This document shows, piece after piece, positions 9,987 through 21,663 of a stretch of DNA of 64,000 bases. The translations under genes were made by a program, and so were the position numbers. Numbering within the stretch: the stretch's first letter is position 1; the number at the start of each line of letters is the position of its first letter. The DNA lies in assembly GCF_018138715.1 (NCBI RefSeq), contig NZ_JAGSHX010000006.1:1240001-1304000 (forward strand), given 5' to 3'. The notes below the pieces were generated by a model, which was given only the letters and a program-made list of their open reading frames with translations, made no database searches and had not been told where the DNA came from. The DNA comes from Streptomyces asiaticus (lineage in GTDB: Bacteria > Actinomycetota > Actinomycetes > Streptomycetales > Streptomycetaceae).

Positions 9987-10042
9987 GGCTGACCGCCAGG
10001 ACGAGGAGCGGGGCCGGACGTCGGCTGACCGCTAGGACGAGG
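9987..10042. repeat. Tandem duplication spanning the rarA stop codon
   Basis: A 20-bp sequence at 10023-10042, which includes the rarA stop (10032-10034), recurs at 9987-10006 with one mismatch (period 36). The downstream copy has CCAGG where the gene has CTAGG, so the copied stop is lost. See the window-wide finding. Confidence 0.75.
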
Positions 10043-11420
10043 TGGCCGCCGGACCGTCGCCGGACGGCGGCGGGTCGCCGCGCAGCCGCGCCCGCACCCG
10101 CTCCACCACATCCGCGTACCGCGCCTCGGCCCCGTACCGCGTGGGCTCGTAGTACCGCTTGCCGTGGATCTTGTCCGGTGCGTACTGCTGCGCCGCGATG
10201 CCGCCCGGCAGATCGTGCGGATAGAGATAGCCCTGTGCGTGGCCGAGCTTCTTGGCGCCCTGGTAGTGGCCGTCGCGCAGATGCGGCGGCACCGGCCCGG
10301 CCAGACCCGCCCGCACATCGGCGAGCGCGGCGCCGATGGCGGTGGTGGCGGCGTTGGACTTGGGCGCGAGCGCCAGGGCGATGGTGGCGTGGCTCAGGGT
10401 GAGCGCGGCCTCCGGGAAGCCGATCAGGGCGACCGCCTGCGCCGCCGCCACGGCGGTGGGCAGCGCGGTGGGGTCGGCCAGGCCGATGTCCTCGCTCGCC
10501 GAGATCATCAGCCGGCGGGCGATGAACCGCGGGTCCTCCCCCGCCTCGATCATCCGGGCCAGATAGTGCAGCGCCGCGTCCACGTCCGAGCCGCGGATGG
10601 ACTTGATCAGGGCGCTGGCCACGTCGTAGTGCTGGTCACCCGCGCGGTCGTACTTCACCGCGGCCCGGTCGACCGCCTCCTCCAGCGAGGTGAGCGTGAC
10701 CTCGGGCTCGCCCTTGTCCAGGGCCGCCCCGGCGCCCGCCTCCAGCGCGGTGAGCGCCCGCCGGGCATCGCCGCCCGCTATCCGCAGCAGATGCGCCTCG
10801 GCGTCCTCGGGGAGGGTGACCGCCCCGCCGAGCCCGCGCTCGTCGGTGAGCGCGCGCCGCAGCAGCCCGCGCAGATCGTCGTCGGTCAGCGGCTCCAGGG
10901 TGAGCAGCAGCGAGCGGGAGAGCAGCGGGGAGATCACGGAGAAGTACGGATTCTCGGTGGTGGCCGCGATCAGCGTCACCCATCGGTTCTCCACGGCGGG
11001 CAGCAGCGAGTCCTGCTGGGCCTTGCTGAAGCGGTGGATCTCGTCCAGGAAGAGCACGGTGTCCCGCCCGTACGCCCCGGAGGAGCGGCGCGCGCCGTCG
11101 ATGACGGCCCGGACCTCCTTGACCCCCGCGGTGATGGCCGACAGCTCGACGAAGCGCTTCTGGGTGGCCTGGCTGACCACATACGCCAGCGTCGTCTTGC
11201 CGATGCCCGGCGGGCCCCAGAGGATCACCGACGACGGCCCGGCCGGACCCCCGCCGCCCTCGCCCACGAGCCGCCGCAGCGGGGACCCGGGGCGCAGCAG
11301 ATGCTGCTGGCCCACGACCTCGTCGAGGGTGCGCGGACGCATCCGCACGGCCAGCGGACTGCTGGCCGGATCCTTCTCCTGGCGGTCCTCTGCGGCGGCG
11401 GTGAACAGGTCTGGCTCCAC
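10032..11420 (-). CDS. rarA: Replication-associated recombination protein A (RarA/MgsA AAA+ ATPase)
   Basis: Clamp-loader-like AAA+ ATPase acting at stalled forks. The 462-residue protein has Walker [11 protein letters not shown], Walker [12 protein letters not shown], sensor 1 AATTENP, arginine finger region [15 protein letters not shown], and the MgsA C-terminal tetramerisation segment ([23 protein letters not shown]). GTG start at 11420 ([18 protein letters not shown]). It stands alone between DUF2470 and the VKOR gene. Its 3' end lies in a short duplication. Confidence 0.95.
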   Translation of the reverse strand: MEPDLFTAAAEDRQEKDPASSPLAVRMRPRTLDEVVGQQHLLRPGSPLRRLVGEGGGGPAGPSSVILWGPPGIGKTTLAYVVSQATQKRFVELSAITAGVKEVRAVIDGARRSSGAYGRDTVLFLDEIHRFSKAQQDSLLPAVENRWVTLIAATTENPYFSVISPLLSRSLLLTLEPLTDDDLRGLLRRALTDERGLGGAVTLPEDAEAHLLRIAGGDARRALTALEAGAGAALDKGEPEVTLTSLEEAVDRAAVKYDRAGDQHYDVASALIKSIRGSDVDAALHYLARMIEAGEDPRFIARRLMISASEDIGLADPTALPTAVAAAQAVALIGFPEAALTLSHATIALALAPKSNAATTAIGAALADVRAGLAGPVPPHLRDGHYQGAKKLGHAQGYLYPHDLPGGIAAQQYAPDKIHGKRYYEPTRYGAEARYADVVERVRARLRGDPPPSGDGPAATSS

Positions 11421-11482
11421 CCGGGAAGCCTATGACACCGCACCGACAACGCCGCCGCGCGCAGGGTTCGGAGGGTGCGGGC

Positions 11483-12139
11483 TCAGCCCTGAGCGCCCGT
11501 CCAGAAATCCCACCAGCGGGTCAGGATCAGCATGCCGATGACGCCGATCCACACCACCGGGACCACCCAGTGGAACTCCATGAGCCCGCGCCGCAGCCCG
11601 TCCGGCGCCGGAAGGTAGCCGTGCTTGAGGTTGTGGCCGGTGACGTAGCAGAACATCACGATGGTGGCGACCCAGGCCAGGCAGCACCACAGGCACAGCG
11701 AGCCGATGACGTACAGCGACTCGTACTGGAGCCAGGTCACGAAGCCGACGCCGAAGAGCGTGCCCGCGTTGAAGGTCAGCCAGTACCAGCGCGGGAAGCG
11801 CGCCCCGGTCAGCAGTGACATGCCCACGCAGATCACGATGCCGTAGGCGACGAGGCCGAGCATCGGGTTCGGGAAGCCGAACGCCTGCGCCTGGTCGCTC
11901 TCCATGATGTTGCCGCAGGAGACGACGGGGTTGAGGCTGCACCCGGGCGTGAAGACCTTGCCGTCGGCCTTGTACTCGAGGATCTTGTTCTTGTCGATCG
12001 TGATGACCCAGGCGGCCAGCAGTCCGAGCGCCCCGGTGATCACGAGCAGGAGGGCGAAGGCACGACTGCCACCCGTCCCGGCCCGCGCACCCTCCCGCGC
12101 CTCGCCGGACTCCACGTCGTCCATCACTGTCGTCGCCAT
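11483..12139 (-). CDS. Vitamin K epoxide reductase (VKOR) family protein
   Basis: Polytopic membrane oxidoreductase that reoxidises a DsbA-like partner and passes electrons to menaquinone. The 218-residue protein has four to five membrane spans; the active-site CxxC is in SLCLWCCLAWV, and the loop cysteine pair is in FTPGCSLNPVVSCGNIMES, followed by NPMLGLVAYGIVI, all standard for bacterial VKOR. ATG at 12139 chosen (MATTVMDD). A DsbA-family gene sits in the window at 55.5 kb but not adjacent; whether it is the partner is speculation. Confidence 0.92.
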   Translation of the reverse strand: MATTVMDDVESGEAREGARAGTGGSRAFALLLVITGALGLLAAWVITIDKNKILEYKADGKVFTPGCSLNPVVSCGNIMESDQAQAFGFPNPMLGLVAYGIVICVGMSLLTGARFPRWYWLTFNAGTLFGVGFVTWLQYESLYVIGSLCLWCCLAWVATIVMFCYVTGHNLKHGYLPAPDGLRRGLMEFHWVVPVVWIGVIGMLILTRWWDFWTGAQG

Positions 12140-12324
12140 ACTCGCCGTCCGTCGCTCTCCGCCGTCTCCAGCCCCGTCGGGCACGGCCATTGTGCCGCAC
12201 CCGCGGTCGCCGTAAGGCGCGCTTATCACGGTCATGCCATGGTGCCCTGTCCTTCGTTCGGAGGGCATAAGACGGACCTCCCGGTCGTCCCCGGGACCGG
12301 CACGGCACCGGCACGCTCCGGGCC

Positions 12325-13132
12325 ATGGCAGACGAAGCGGTACGGGTGCGCGGCCTGCGCAAACGCTATGGCGTGCGGTGACCGCGCTGGACGGCGTTGA
12401 CCTGGGCATTCGGCGGGGAGAGGTGTTCGGCGTCCTGGGCCCCAACGGGGCGGGCAAGAGCACGACGGTGGAGATCCTCCAGGGCCATCGGAACCGCGAC
12501 GCGGGCGAGGTCACGGTGCTGGGCCGGGCCCCCGCCTCCGGGGGACGCGAGTGGCGGTCCCGAATCGGCGTCGTTTGGCAGGATGAATCCGGCCCGGCCG
12601 AGTTGACGGTGCACGAGACCGTGCGCCATTTCGCCCGCTACTACCCCCGGCCGCGCGACCCCGAGGAGGTCATCGGCCTGGTCGGGCTCGAGGACAAGGC
12701 GGCCAGCCGGATCAAGGCGCTGTCGGGCGTCAGCGGCGCCGGCTGGATGTGGCCCTCGGTGTGATCGGCGGTCCGGAGCTGCTGCCGGACGAGCCGACGA
12801 CCGGCTTCGACCCGGCGGCGCGGCGCCGGTTCTGGGAGCTGATCCGGCGGCTGGCCGACGAGGGCACCACGATCGTGCTCACCACGCACTACCTGGACGA
12901 GGCGGAAGGGCTGTCCGACCGGCTGGCGGTCATCGCCGCGGGCAAGGTCGTGGCCGGGGGCGCGCCCGCCGAGCTGCGCGAGCGGCACGGCGGCCGGGCG
13001 ACGGTCCACTGGAGCGAGCCCGGCGGCGGGGCGCGCCAGGAGGAGACGGAGACCCCGACCCGTACCGTCGCGGAGCTGATGGGCCGCTTCGACGGGGAGA
13101 TCCCGGGGCTGCGGATCGCCCGGCCGCCCCTG
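12325..13132 (+). pseudogene. Degenerate ABC transporter ATPase (two frameshifts, 3' deletion)
   Basis: Remnant of a DrrA-type ABC ATPase. It begins MADEAVRVRGLRKRYG at 12325 but stops at 12381; the frame resumes as AVTALDGVDLGIRRGEVFG with an intact Walker A (GPNGAGKSTT) around 12446. A second frameshift falls in the signature motif: CTGTCGGGCGTCAGCGGC lacks one G relative to the LSGGQRRRLDVALG reading, so the frame moves at about 12728. Walker B reads ELLPDEPTTGFDP, one residue short. The remainder (TTHYLDEAEGLSDRLAVI) is in frame to RIARPPL near 13130, where homology stops and response-regulator sequence begins. No permease gene follows. Confidence 0.85.
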
Positions 13133-13672
13133 ACGGTCGTCGGCGAGGCGGACAGCGGCCCGCGGGCGGAGGCGCTGTCCGCCTCGCTGCGGCCCGATGT
13201 GGTGCTGATGGACCTGCGGATGCCGGACGGCGACGGGGTGGAGTCCATCGCCCGGATGACCGCCGCCGGGCTGCCGTCCCGGGTGATCGTGCTGACCACC
13301 TATGAGACGGACGGGGACATCCTGCGCGCGGTGGAGGCGGGTGCGGCGGGCTATCTGCTCAAGGACATGCCCCGCGCCGAGCTGGCCGAGGCCGTGCGTT
13401 CCGCCGCGCGCGGCGAGACGGTGCTGGCCCCGTCCGTCGCCGCGCGGTTGATGGACCAGCTGCGCGACCGGCCCGAGCGTCCCCGCCTCTCCGAACGGGA
13501 GACGGACGTGCTGCGGCTGGTGGCGGAGGGCTGCACCAACGCGGAGATCGGCCGCCGTCTCTTCATCGGCGAGTCGACGGTGAAGACCCATCTGCTGCGG
13601 GCCTTCGGCAAGCTGGGCGTGGCCGACCGCACCGCGGCGGTCACCAGCGCGATGCGGCTGGGACTGCTGTAG
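13133..13672 (+). pseudogene. Truncated NarL/LuxR-type response regulator fused to the ABC remnant
   Basis: C-terminal part of a NarL-family response regulator, read in the same frame as the end of the ABC ATPase remnant. It starts inside the receiver domain (TVVGEADSGPRAEALS) and therefore lacks the first strand with its acidic pair, but keeps the phospho-acceptor Asp (VVLMDLRMPDGDG), the switch Thr (VIVLTTYET), the Lys (YLLKDMP) and a complete LuxR helix-turn-helix (LSERETDVLRLVAEGCTNAEIGRR...STVKTHL). The likely ancestor was ATPase-permease-kinase-regulator, with permease, kinase and regulator N-terminus deleted. A short expressed DNA-binding protein cannot be excluded, since the frame is open from about 12749. 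Confidence 0.8.
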
Positions 13673-13684
13673 GAAGCGGCGAAA

Positions 13685-13715
13685 GGGGGCCCGGGGCGTT
13701 CCCCGGGCCCCTTTT
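13685..13715. terminator. Bidirectional terminator between regulator remnant and hisS
   Basis: An 11-bp GC stem (GGGGCCCGGGG at 13686-13696 and complement at 13701-13711) with a 4-nt loop is flanked by AAA on the left and TTTT on the right, so it can act on the plus-strand remnant and on minus-strand hisS. Confidence 0.85.
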
Positions 13716-13752
13716 GAGGCTCGCTCAGGCGATTTTTGAGGCTCCCTCAGGC
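13712..13752. repeat. Tandem duplication spanning the hisS stop codon
   Basis: Nineteen bases at 13734-13752, containing the hisS stop (13747-13749), recur at 13712-13730 with one mismatch (period 22). The surplus copy is downstream of hisS. Confidence 0.75.
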
Positions 13753-15009
13753 AAGGCGTGCGCGGACCGCCTCGACCACCTCGGTCAGGGGGACCGGGGA
13801 CTGCTCGCCGGAGTCCATGTCCTTCAGCTGGACCACGTTCTCGGCGAGGTCGCGCTCGCCCGCCACGATCGTGTAGCGGGCGCCGCTGCGGTTGGCGGCC
13901 TTCATGGCGGCCTTCAGGCCCTTGCCGCCGTAGGCGAAGTCCGTGGCGACGCCCGCCGTACGGAGCTCGCCGACCAGGCCGAAGAGGACCTTGCGGGCCT
14001 CCTCCCCCAGCGGTACCGCGAAGACGCTGACCGCGGCGGGGAGGTTCAGCTCGACGCCCTCGGCCTCCAGCGCGAGCACCGTACGGTCCACGCCGAGCGC
14101 CCAGCCCACCGAGGGCAGGGCCGGGCCGCCGATCATCTCGGACAGGCCGTCGTAGCGGCCGCCGCCGCCCACCGCGGACTGGGAGCCCAGGCCGTCGTGG
14201 ACGAACTCGAAGGTGGTGCGGGTGTAGTAGTCCAGGCCGCGCACCAGCCTCGCGTCGTCCTCGAAGGCCACGCCCCGCGCCGTGATCAGCTCGCGGACCT
14301 CCGCGTGGTACGCCTTGCACTCCTCGCACAGGTAGTCGCGCAGCAGCGGGGCGTCGGCCAGCTGCGCGCGCACCGCCTCGCGCTTGTCGTCCAGCACCCG
14401 CAGCGGGTTGATCTCCACGCGCCGCCGGGTGTCCTCGTCCAGGTCCAGGCCGCGCAGGAAGTCCTGGAGGGCGGCCCGGTAGACGGGGCGGCAGGTGGCG
14501 TCGCCCAGCGAGTTCAGCAGGATGCGGAAGTTCCGCAGCCCGAGCGACCGGTAGGCGTCGTGGGCCAGGACGATCAGCTCGGCGTCCAGGGCCGGGTCCT
14601 CGGCGCCGATGGCCTCCGCGCCGACCTGCGAGAAGTGGCGGTAGCGGCCCTTCTGCGGGCGCTCGTAACGGTAGTACGAGCCCGAGTACCAGAGCTTGAC
14701 CGGCAGCGATCCGGCCTTGTGGAGATTGGCCTCCAGGGCGGCGCGCAGCACCGAGGCGGTGCCCTCGGGGCGCAGCGCGAGCTCGTCGCCGCCCTTGGTG
14801 GTGAGGGTGTACATCTCCTTGGTCACGATGTCGGTGGACTCGCCGACGCCGCGCGCGAAGAGCTCCACGTTCTCGAAACCGGGGGTCTCGATGTAGCCGT
14901 AGCCGGAGCGCTTGAGCGGTGCGGCGATCGCCTCGCGCACCGCGAGGTAGGTCGCGGAGGCCGGCGGGATCAGGTCATACGTGCCCCGGGGGGCTTTGAA
15001 GGTGCTCAA
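13747..15009 (-). CDS. hisS: Histidine--tRNA ligase
   Basis: Class II synthetase for tRNA-His. The 420-residue protein has [12 protein letters not shown] at the start, motif 2 ([30 protein letters not shown]), the HisA motif [14 protein letters not shown] and motif 3 ([23 protein letters not shown]), then the anticodon-binding domain. I chose TTG at 15009 ([12 protein letters not shown]) because homology begins there and GAGAG lies upstream. It follows the MBL gene by 13 bp, an operon pair also seen in mycobacteria. No T-box seen. Confidence 0.97.
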   Translation of the reverse strand: MSTFKAPRGTYDLIPPASATYLAVREAIAAPLKRSGYGYIETPGFENVELFARGVGESTDIVTKEMYTLTTKGGDELALRPEGTASVLRAALEANLHKAGSLPVKLWYSGSYYRYERPQKGRYRHFSQVGAEAIGAEDPALDAELIVLAHDAYRSLGLRNFRILLNSLGDATCRPVYRAALQDFLRGLDLDEDTRRRVEINPLRVLDDKREAVRAQLADAPLLRDYLCEECKAYHAEVRELITARGVAFEDDARLVRGLDYYTRTTFEFVHDGLGSQSAVGGGGRYDGLSEMIGGPALPSVGWALGVDRTVLALEAEGVELNLPAAVSVFAVPLGEEARKVLFGLVGELRTAGVATDFAYGGKGLKAAMKAANRSGARYTIVAGERDLAENVVQLKDMDSGEQSPVPLTEVVEAVRARLA

Positions 15010-15022
15010 CGGAAGTCTCTCG

Positions 15023-15739
15023 TCACATTCCTCGTCGCGGAGCCGGGCGCCGGGCGCCGTCTCCCGGGCCGGCGGCCACCTCGCGCAGATACGGGTTGGT
15101 GGCGCGCTCACGGCCGATGCTGGTCTGGGGGCCATGGCCGGACAGCACCACGGTCGAGTCGTCGAGCGGCAGGACCACACGGGCCAGCGACTCGAGGATC
15201 TCGGCATGATCGCCGCCGGGCAGATCGGTGCGTCCGATGGAGCCGGCGAAGAGCAGATCGCCCGAGAAGAAGACGGACGGGATGTCCGCCTGCTCGGGCA
15301 TCTGGAAGGTCACCGACCCCTTGGTATGGCCCGGGGCGTGCGCGACGGTGAGCTCCAGACCGGCCAGCTTCAGCTCGGCGCCGTCGGCCAGCTCCTTGAC
15401 GTCGTCCGGCTCGCCCACGGTGAGTTCACCCATCAGCGGCATCCCGATGGAGCGCCCGAGAGCCTTCTCGGGGTCGCTCATCATGAAGCGGTCGGACGGG
15501 TGGATCCAGGCCGGTACGTCATGCGCGCCGCAGACCGGGACGACCGAGGCGACATGGTCGATGTGGCCGTGGGTGAGGACGACCGCGACCGGCTTGAGCC
15601 GGTGCTTGGCGACCGCCTCCGCGACGCCTTGGGCCGCCTGGTGGCCCGGGTCGATGATCACGCACTCCTCACCGGCGGCGGGGGCGACCAGATAGCAGTT
15701 GGTCCCCCAGGCCCCGGCGGGGAACCCGGCAATGAGCAC
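15023..15739 (-). CDS. MBL-fold metallo-hydrolase (glyoxalase II-like)
   Basis: A 238-residue metallo-beta-lactamase-fold hydrolase. It shows the metal motif THGHIDH, a following His in [11 protein letters not shown], Asp in [17 protein letters not shown] and a final His in [12 protein letters not shown], all matching glyoxalase II-like proteins. GTG start at 15739 ([20 protein letters not shown]). It is directly upstream of hisS. Substrate not determinable; glutathione thioesters are unlikely in a mycothiol-containing actinomycete. Confidence 0.9.
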   Translation of the reverse strand: MLIAGFPAGAWGTNCYLVAPAAGEECVIIDPGHQAAQGVAEAVAKHRLKPVAVVLTHGHIDHVASVVPVCGAHDVPAWIHPSDRFMMSDPEKALGRSIGMPLMGELTVGEPDDVKELADGAELKLAGLELTVAHAPGHTKGSVTFQMPEQADIPSVFFSGDLLFAGSIGRTDLPGGDHAEILESLARVVLPLDDSTVVLSGHGPQTSIGRERATNPYLREVAAGPGDGARRPAPRRGM

Positions 15740-15891
15740 GATCGTCCTTAGAAGTCGTCCGGTGGAAGATTGTCGGCGGCTTCAGAGCCTACCGGCGGCG
15801 CCCCGGCCACAGCGAACCCGTATACGGTACGGCCGAGCCCTCGTACACAACAGCATTACACCGACGGCACACGCCATGAGGAGACGACCCG

Positions 15892-16755
15892 GTGGTCAGT
15901 AACGAGCAGCGGCGGAGGCAACTCGCCCGGGAGAAGTACCTTCGGCAGCAGCAGCGGCGCGAAACCGCCCGGCACAAGTCGCGCCAGCGCAATGTGGTGA
16001 TCGCCGCCGTGCTGGCCGTGGTCCTGGCCGGTGGCGGTGCCGTCGCGGCCACGGGCGCGCTGTCCGGGAAGGACAAGGACAAGAAGGACGACGCCGCCTC
16101 CTCCGCCACTCCCTCGGCCGCCCCCACCAGCAAGGCGCCCGACCCCTGCGCCAAGGAGGCGAAGGCGGTCGCGGGCAAGAAGCCGAAGAAGATGTCGTGG
16201 AAGAAGGAGCCGGCGGTCACGATCGACAAGTCGGCCTCCTACACGATGAAGCTCGAGACGACCTGCGGGGACATCTCCGTGACCATGGACGCGGGCAAGG
16301 CGCCGCACACGGTCAACTCCTTCAGCTTCCTGGCGGGCAAGGGCTACTTCGACCACACCAAGTGCCACCGGCTGGTGAACCAGGGGATCTACGTGCTCCA
16401 GTGCGGTGACCCGCAGGGCACCGGCGCGGGCGGCCCCGGCTACACCATCCCGGACGAGAACCTCAAGGACGCCTCGATCAAGGGCGGCAAGTACCCGGCC
16501 GGGACCGTCGCCATGGCCAACCAGTACAACCCGCAGACCAAGCAGGGCCGGAACACCGGTGGCAGCCAGTTCTTCCTGGTCTACAAGAAGAGCAACCTCC
16601 CGCCGGACTACACGCCCTTCGGCACCGTGGACAAGGCCGGGATGAAGGTCCTGTCGAAGATCGCCAACGCCGGGGCGGCTCCCCCGGACCAGACGATGAA
16701 CACCGCCCCGAACGCCAGCGTGGTGATCAACAAGGCGACGGTCGGCAAGTCCTGA
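15892..16755 (+). CDS. Membrane-anchored cyclophilin-type peptidyl-prolyl isomerase
   Basis: A 287-residue protein with a basic N-terminus (RRRQLAREKYLRQQQRRE), one membrane segment (NVVIAAVLAVVLAGGGAVAAT), a Lys/Ser/Ala linker and an extracytoplasmic cyclophilin domain. Active-site features are KCHRLVNQGIYVLQCGDP, GTGAGGPGYTIPDE and GTVAMAN...GSQFF. GTG start at 15892 with GAGGAG upstream. Divergent from the MBL-hisS pair across 152 bp. The same cyclophilin-MBL-hisS neighbourhood occurs in Mycobacterium. Likely assists folding of secreted proteins. Confidence 0.93.
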   Translation: MVSNEQRRRQLAREKYLRQQQRRETARHKSRQRNVVIAAVLAVVLAGGGAVAATGALSGKDKDKKDDAASSATPSAAPTSKAPDPCAKEAKAVAGKKPKKMSWKKEPAVTIDKSASYTMKLETTCGDISVTMDAGKAPHTVNSFSFLAGKGYFDHTKCHRLVNQGIYVLQCGDPQGTGAGGPGYTIPDENLKDASIKGGKYPAGTVAMANQYNPQTKQGRNTGGSQFFLVYKKSNLPPDYTPFGTVDKAGMKVLSKIANAGAAPPDQTMNTAPNASVVINKATVGKS

Positions 16756-16964
16756 GGTCGCCGGGCTCGCGTACTGCGAAATTTCGGTCGCGCAGGATAC
16801 GGACAGCCGGGGCACCGGTCGCCTATGTTGGCGTTGTGTAGGGTGCCTGGCCCGGTGGCCGCCACCCTGATGTGAGACCGGCCAGGGCGTATCCCGGCCG
16901 GAAGAAACTGTGGACGATGCCCGCGGGCCGCGCGCCCGCCCCGGCATCATGTGGAGGAGGCGCT

Positions 16965-18194
16965 GTGAGCAGCGAGCCTTGGGGCCGCGTCGACGAGGCG
17001 GGGACCGTGTACGTGCGTACGGCCGACGGGGAGCAGGTCGTCGGATCGTGGCAGGCGGGATCGCCGGAAGAGGCCCTCGCCTACTTCGAGCGCAAGTACG
17101 AAGGTCTGGTCGTCGAGATCGGCCTCCTCGAGCGCAGGGTCAAGACCACCGATCTGTCCGCCAAGGACGCGACCGCGGCCATCGAGCACATCCGCCAGCA
17201 GGTCGACGAGCATCATGTGGTCGGCGATCTGGACGCGCTCAGGAAGCGGCTCGACAAGCTCTCCGGGGAGGTCGAGGTCCGCCGCGAGCAGCGCAAGGCG
17301 GCCAAGGCGGTCCAGGCCGACGAGGCCCGCAGGGCCAAGGAGGACCTGGTCGCCGAGGCCGAGCAGCTGGCCGCCAGCGAGCAGTGGCGGGCCGCCGGGG
17401 AGCGGCTGCGCGCCCTGGTGGACACCTGGAAGGGCCTGCCCCGGCTGGACCGCAAGACCGACGACGAGCTGTGGCACCGCTTCTCGCACGCCCGCTCGGC
17501 CTTCTCCAAGCGGCGCAAGGCGCACTTCGCGGCCCTGGACGCCCAGCGCGAGGAGGCCCGGCAGACCAAGGAGAAGCTGGTCGCCGAGGCCGAGGCGCTC
17601 TCCGGCTCCACCGACTGGGGCCCGACCGCGGCCCGGTACCGGGAGCTGATGTCGGACTGGAAGGCCGCGGGCCGCGCCCAGCGCGAGTCCGAGGAGGACC
17701 TGTGGAACCGCTTCCGCGGTGCGCAGGACATCTTCTTCCAGGCCCGTAGCGAGGTCTTCGCGGAGCGTGACGCCGAGCAGCGGGAGAATCTCACCCGCAA
17801 GGAGGAGCTCGTCGTCGAGGCCGAGAAGCTGCTGCCGATCACGGACCTGAAGGCGTCCCGCGCGGCCTTCCGGTCGATCAACGAGCGGTGGGAGGCCATC
17901 GGCCATGTGCCGAGGGACGCCCGCGCCCGTATCGAGGGCCGGATGCACGCGGTGGAGCGCGCCATCCAGGACGCCGAGGAGACGGAGTGGCGGCGGACCA
18001 ACCCCGAGGCGCGGGCGCGCGCCGCGGGGCTCACCGGCCAGCTCCAGGACGCCGTCGACAAGCTGCGGTCCCAGATCGACGCGGCCCGCGCGGCGGGGAA
18101 CAACGCGAAGGCCGACAAGCTCTCCAAGGAGCTCGAGGGCCGGCAGGCGCTGCTGGACCAGGCGCTGAAGGGCCTCCAGGAGTTCGGCGGCTGA
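16965..18194 (+). CDS. DUF349 domain-containing coiled-coil protein
   Basis: A 409-residue, highly charged protein with repeated DUF349 units (LDTWKGLPRLDRKTDDELW-like and LMSDWKAAGRAQRESEEDLW segments, each followed by a W-x-R-F helix) and long helices rich in Glu, Lys and Arg. GTG at 16965 is preceded by GGAGGAGG. Function unknown; DUF349 proteins are cytoplasmic and helical. It converges with relA across a terminator. The 209 bp upstream (16756-16964) shows no gene. Confidence 0.88.
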   Translation: MSSEPWGRVDEAGTVYVRTADGEQVVGSWQAGSPEEALAYFERKYEGLVVEIGLLERRVKTTDLSAKDATAAIEHIRQQVDEHHVVGDLDALRKRLDKLSGEVEVRREQRKAAKAVQADEARRAKEDLVAEAEQLAASEQWRAAGERLRALVDTWKGLPRLDRKTDDELWHRFSHARSAFSKRRKAHFAALDAQREEARQTKEKLVAEAEALSGSTDWGPTAARYRELMSDWKAAGRAQRESEEDLWNRFRGAQDIFFQARSEVFAERDAEQRENLTRKEELVVEAEKLLPITDLKASRAAFRSINERWEAIGHVPRDARARIEGRMHAVERAIQDAEETEWRRTNPEARARAAGLTGQLQDAVDKLRSQIDAARAAGNNAKADKLSKELEGRQALLDQALKGLQEFGG

Positions 18195-18212
18195 GCGCGC
18201 GCTGATCCGCGT

Positions 18213-18256
18213 ACGGCGGCGGCCCCCGGTGCGAAGGCGCCGGGGGCCGCCGCCGT
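18213..18256. terminator. Bidirectional terminator between DUF349 gene and relA
   Basis: A perfect 17-bp stem (18213-18229 with 18240-18256) and 10-nt loop lies between the convergent stops at 18194 and 18299. Directly beyond it the motif CTCAGCGG is repeated four times up to the relA stop. Confidence 0.85.
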
Positions 18257-18298
18257 CGTGTGCTCAGCGGACCCTCTCAGCGGATCAGCGGCGCGTCC

Positions 18299-20830
<2,532 letters not shown>

Positions 20831-20946
20831 GAGCACTCCTAGCGGTCCGGACCCGAGAAAGGTCGGGCTGCCATGGTATCGATCCCGCCACTCCGCTTGC
20901 CTCTCGACCGCCAAGCCGGGCATGACGAGGGCATGGGGCGGCATGG

Positions 20947-20986
20947 CGGAGGGCGGGGACCCGCGGTTGCGCGTCCCCGCCCTCCG
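20947..20986 (-). terminator. Terminator between apt and relA
   Basis: A 14-bp GC-rich stem (20947-20960 with 20973-20986) and 12-nt loop lies 64 bp beyond the apt stop and ahead of relA. It suggests relA has its own promoter in the 20831-20946 region. Confidence 0.7.
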
Positions 20987-21024
20987 GCGGTCCTCCTGAC
21001 CCGGTGTACGGGCCCGTAAGCCCG

Positions 21025-21070
21025 GCTCAGACCGTGATCAGGACCTCGCTCAGACCGTGATCAGGGCCTC
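21025..21070. repeat. Tandem duplication of the apt 3' end
   Basis: Two directly abutting 23-bp copies (21025-21047 and 21048-21070, one mismatch). The second contains the last codons and stop of apt (21050-21052); the first is the surplus copy just outside the gene. Confidence 0.85.
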
Positions 21071-21646
21071 CAGCGGGGCGCTGTCGAGCGAGCCCAGCAG
21101 CCGGTCGCGGCCCTCGAGGAAGCCGAGCTCCAGCAGCACGGCGACCCCGGCGATCCGGGCGCCGGCCCGCCGGATGAGCCGCAGGGACGCCTCGGCGGTG
21201 CCGCCGGTGGCCAGCACGTCGTCGATCACCAGCACCCGGTCGCCGGGCTCCAGCGCGTCGGCGTGTATCTCGATCTCGGCCGTGCCGTACTCCAGCTCGT
21301 ACGCCTGGGCGAGCGTCGCTCCGGGGAGCTTGCCGGCCTTGCGAACCGGTACGAAGCCGATTCCGGCGCGGACGGCGGCCGGGGCGGCGAGGATGAAGCC
21401 GCGCGCCTCCAGGCCCACCACCTTGTCCGCCCGGTGCCGCAGGCACAGCTCGGCGAGCGCCTCGGTGAGCGCGCCGAAGGCCGCGGCGTCGGCGAGCAGC
21501 GGGGTGATGTCCTTGAACATCACGCCGGGCTTGGGGTAGTCCGGCACGTCCTGGATGCGGCTGAGCAGCAGCGTGCGCAGCTCCTCGGCGGAGGCTCCGC
21601 CGAATCCGTCCGGGCTGCCCGGCGTGGTCTCCGTCGTCTCCGTCAT
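21050..21646 (-). CDS. apt: Adenine phosphoribosyltransferase
   Basis: Salvages adenine to AMP with PRPP. The 198-residue protein has PDYPKPGVMFKDITPLLAD, GLEARGFILAAPAA and the PRPP-binding motif RVLVIDDVLATGGTAEAS. It lies 17 bp downstream of secF and probably shares its transcript, as in other actinobacteria (secD-secF-apt-relA). N-terminal extension MTETTETTPGSPDGFGG is ordinary for streptomycetes. The 3' end is duplicated just beyond the stop. Confidence 0.96.
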   Translation of the reverse strand: MTETTETTPGSPDGFGGASAEELRTLLLSRIQDVPDYPKPGVMFKDITPLLADAAAFGALTEALAELCLRHRADKVVGLEARGFILAAPAAVRAGIGFVPVRKAGKLPGATLAQAYELEYGTAEIEIHADALEPGDRVLVIDDVLATGGTAEASLRLIRRAGARIAGVAVLLELGFLEGRDRLLGSLDSAPLEALITV

Positions 21647-21663
21647 CTCTCAGACTCCCCCGC

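Noticed and set aside
10164..11435. 423-codon plus-strand frame over rarA
   Set aside because: Antisense to rarA, whose AAA+ motifs are complete; the translation is Arg/Gly/Asp-rich filler.
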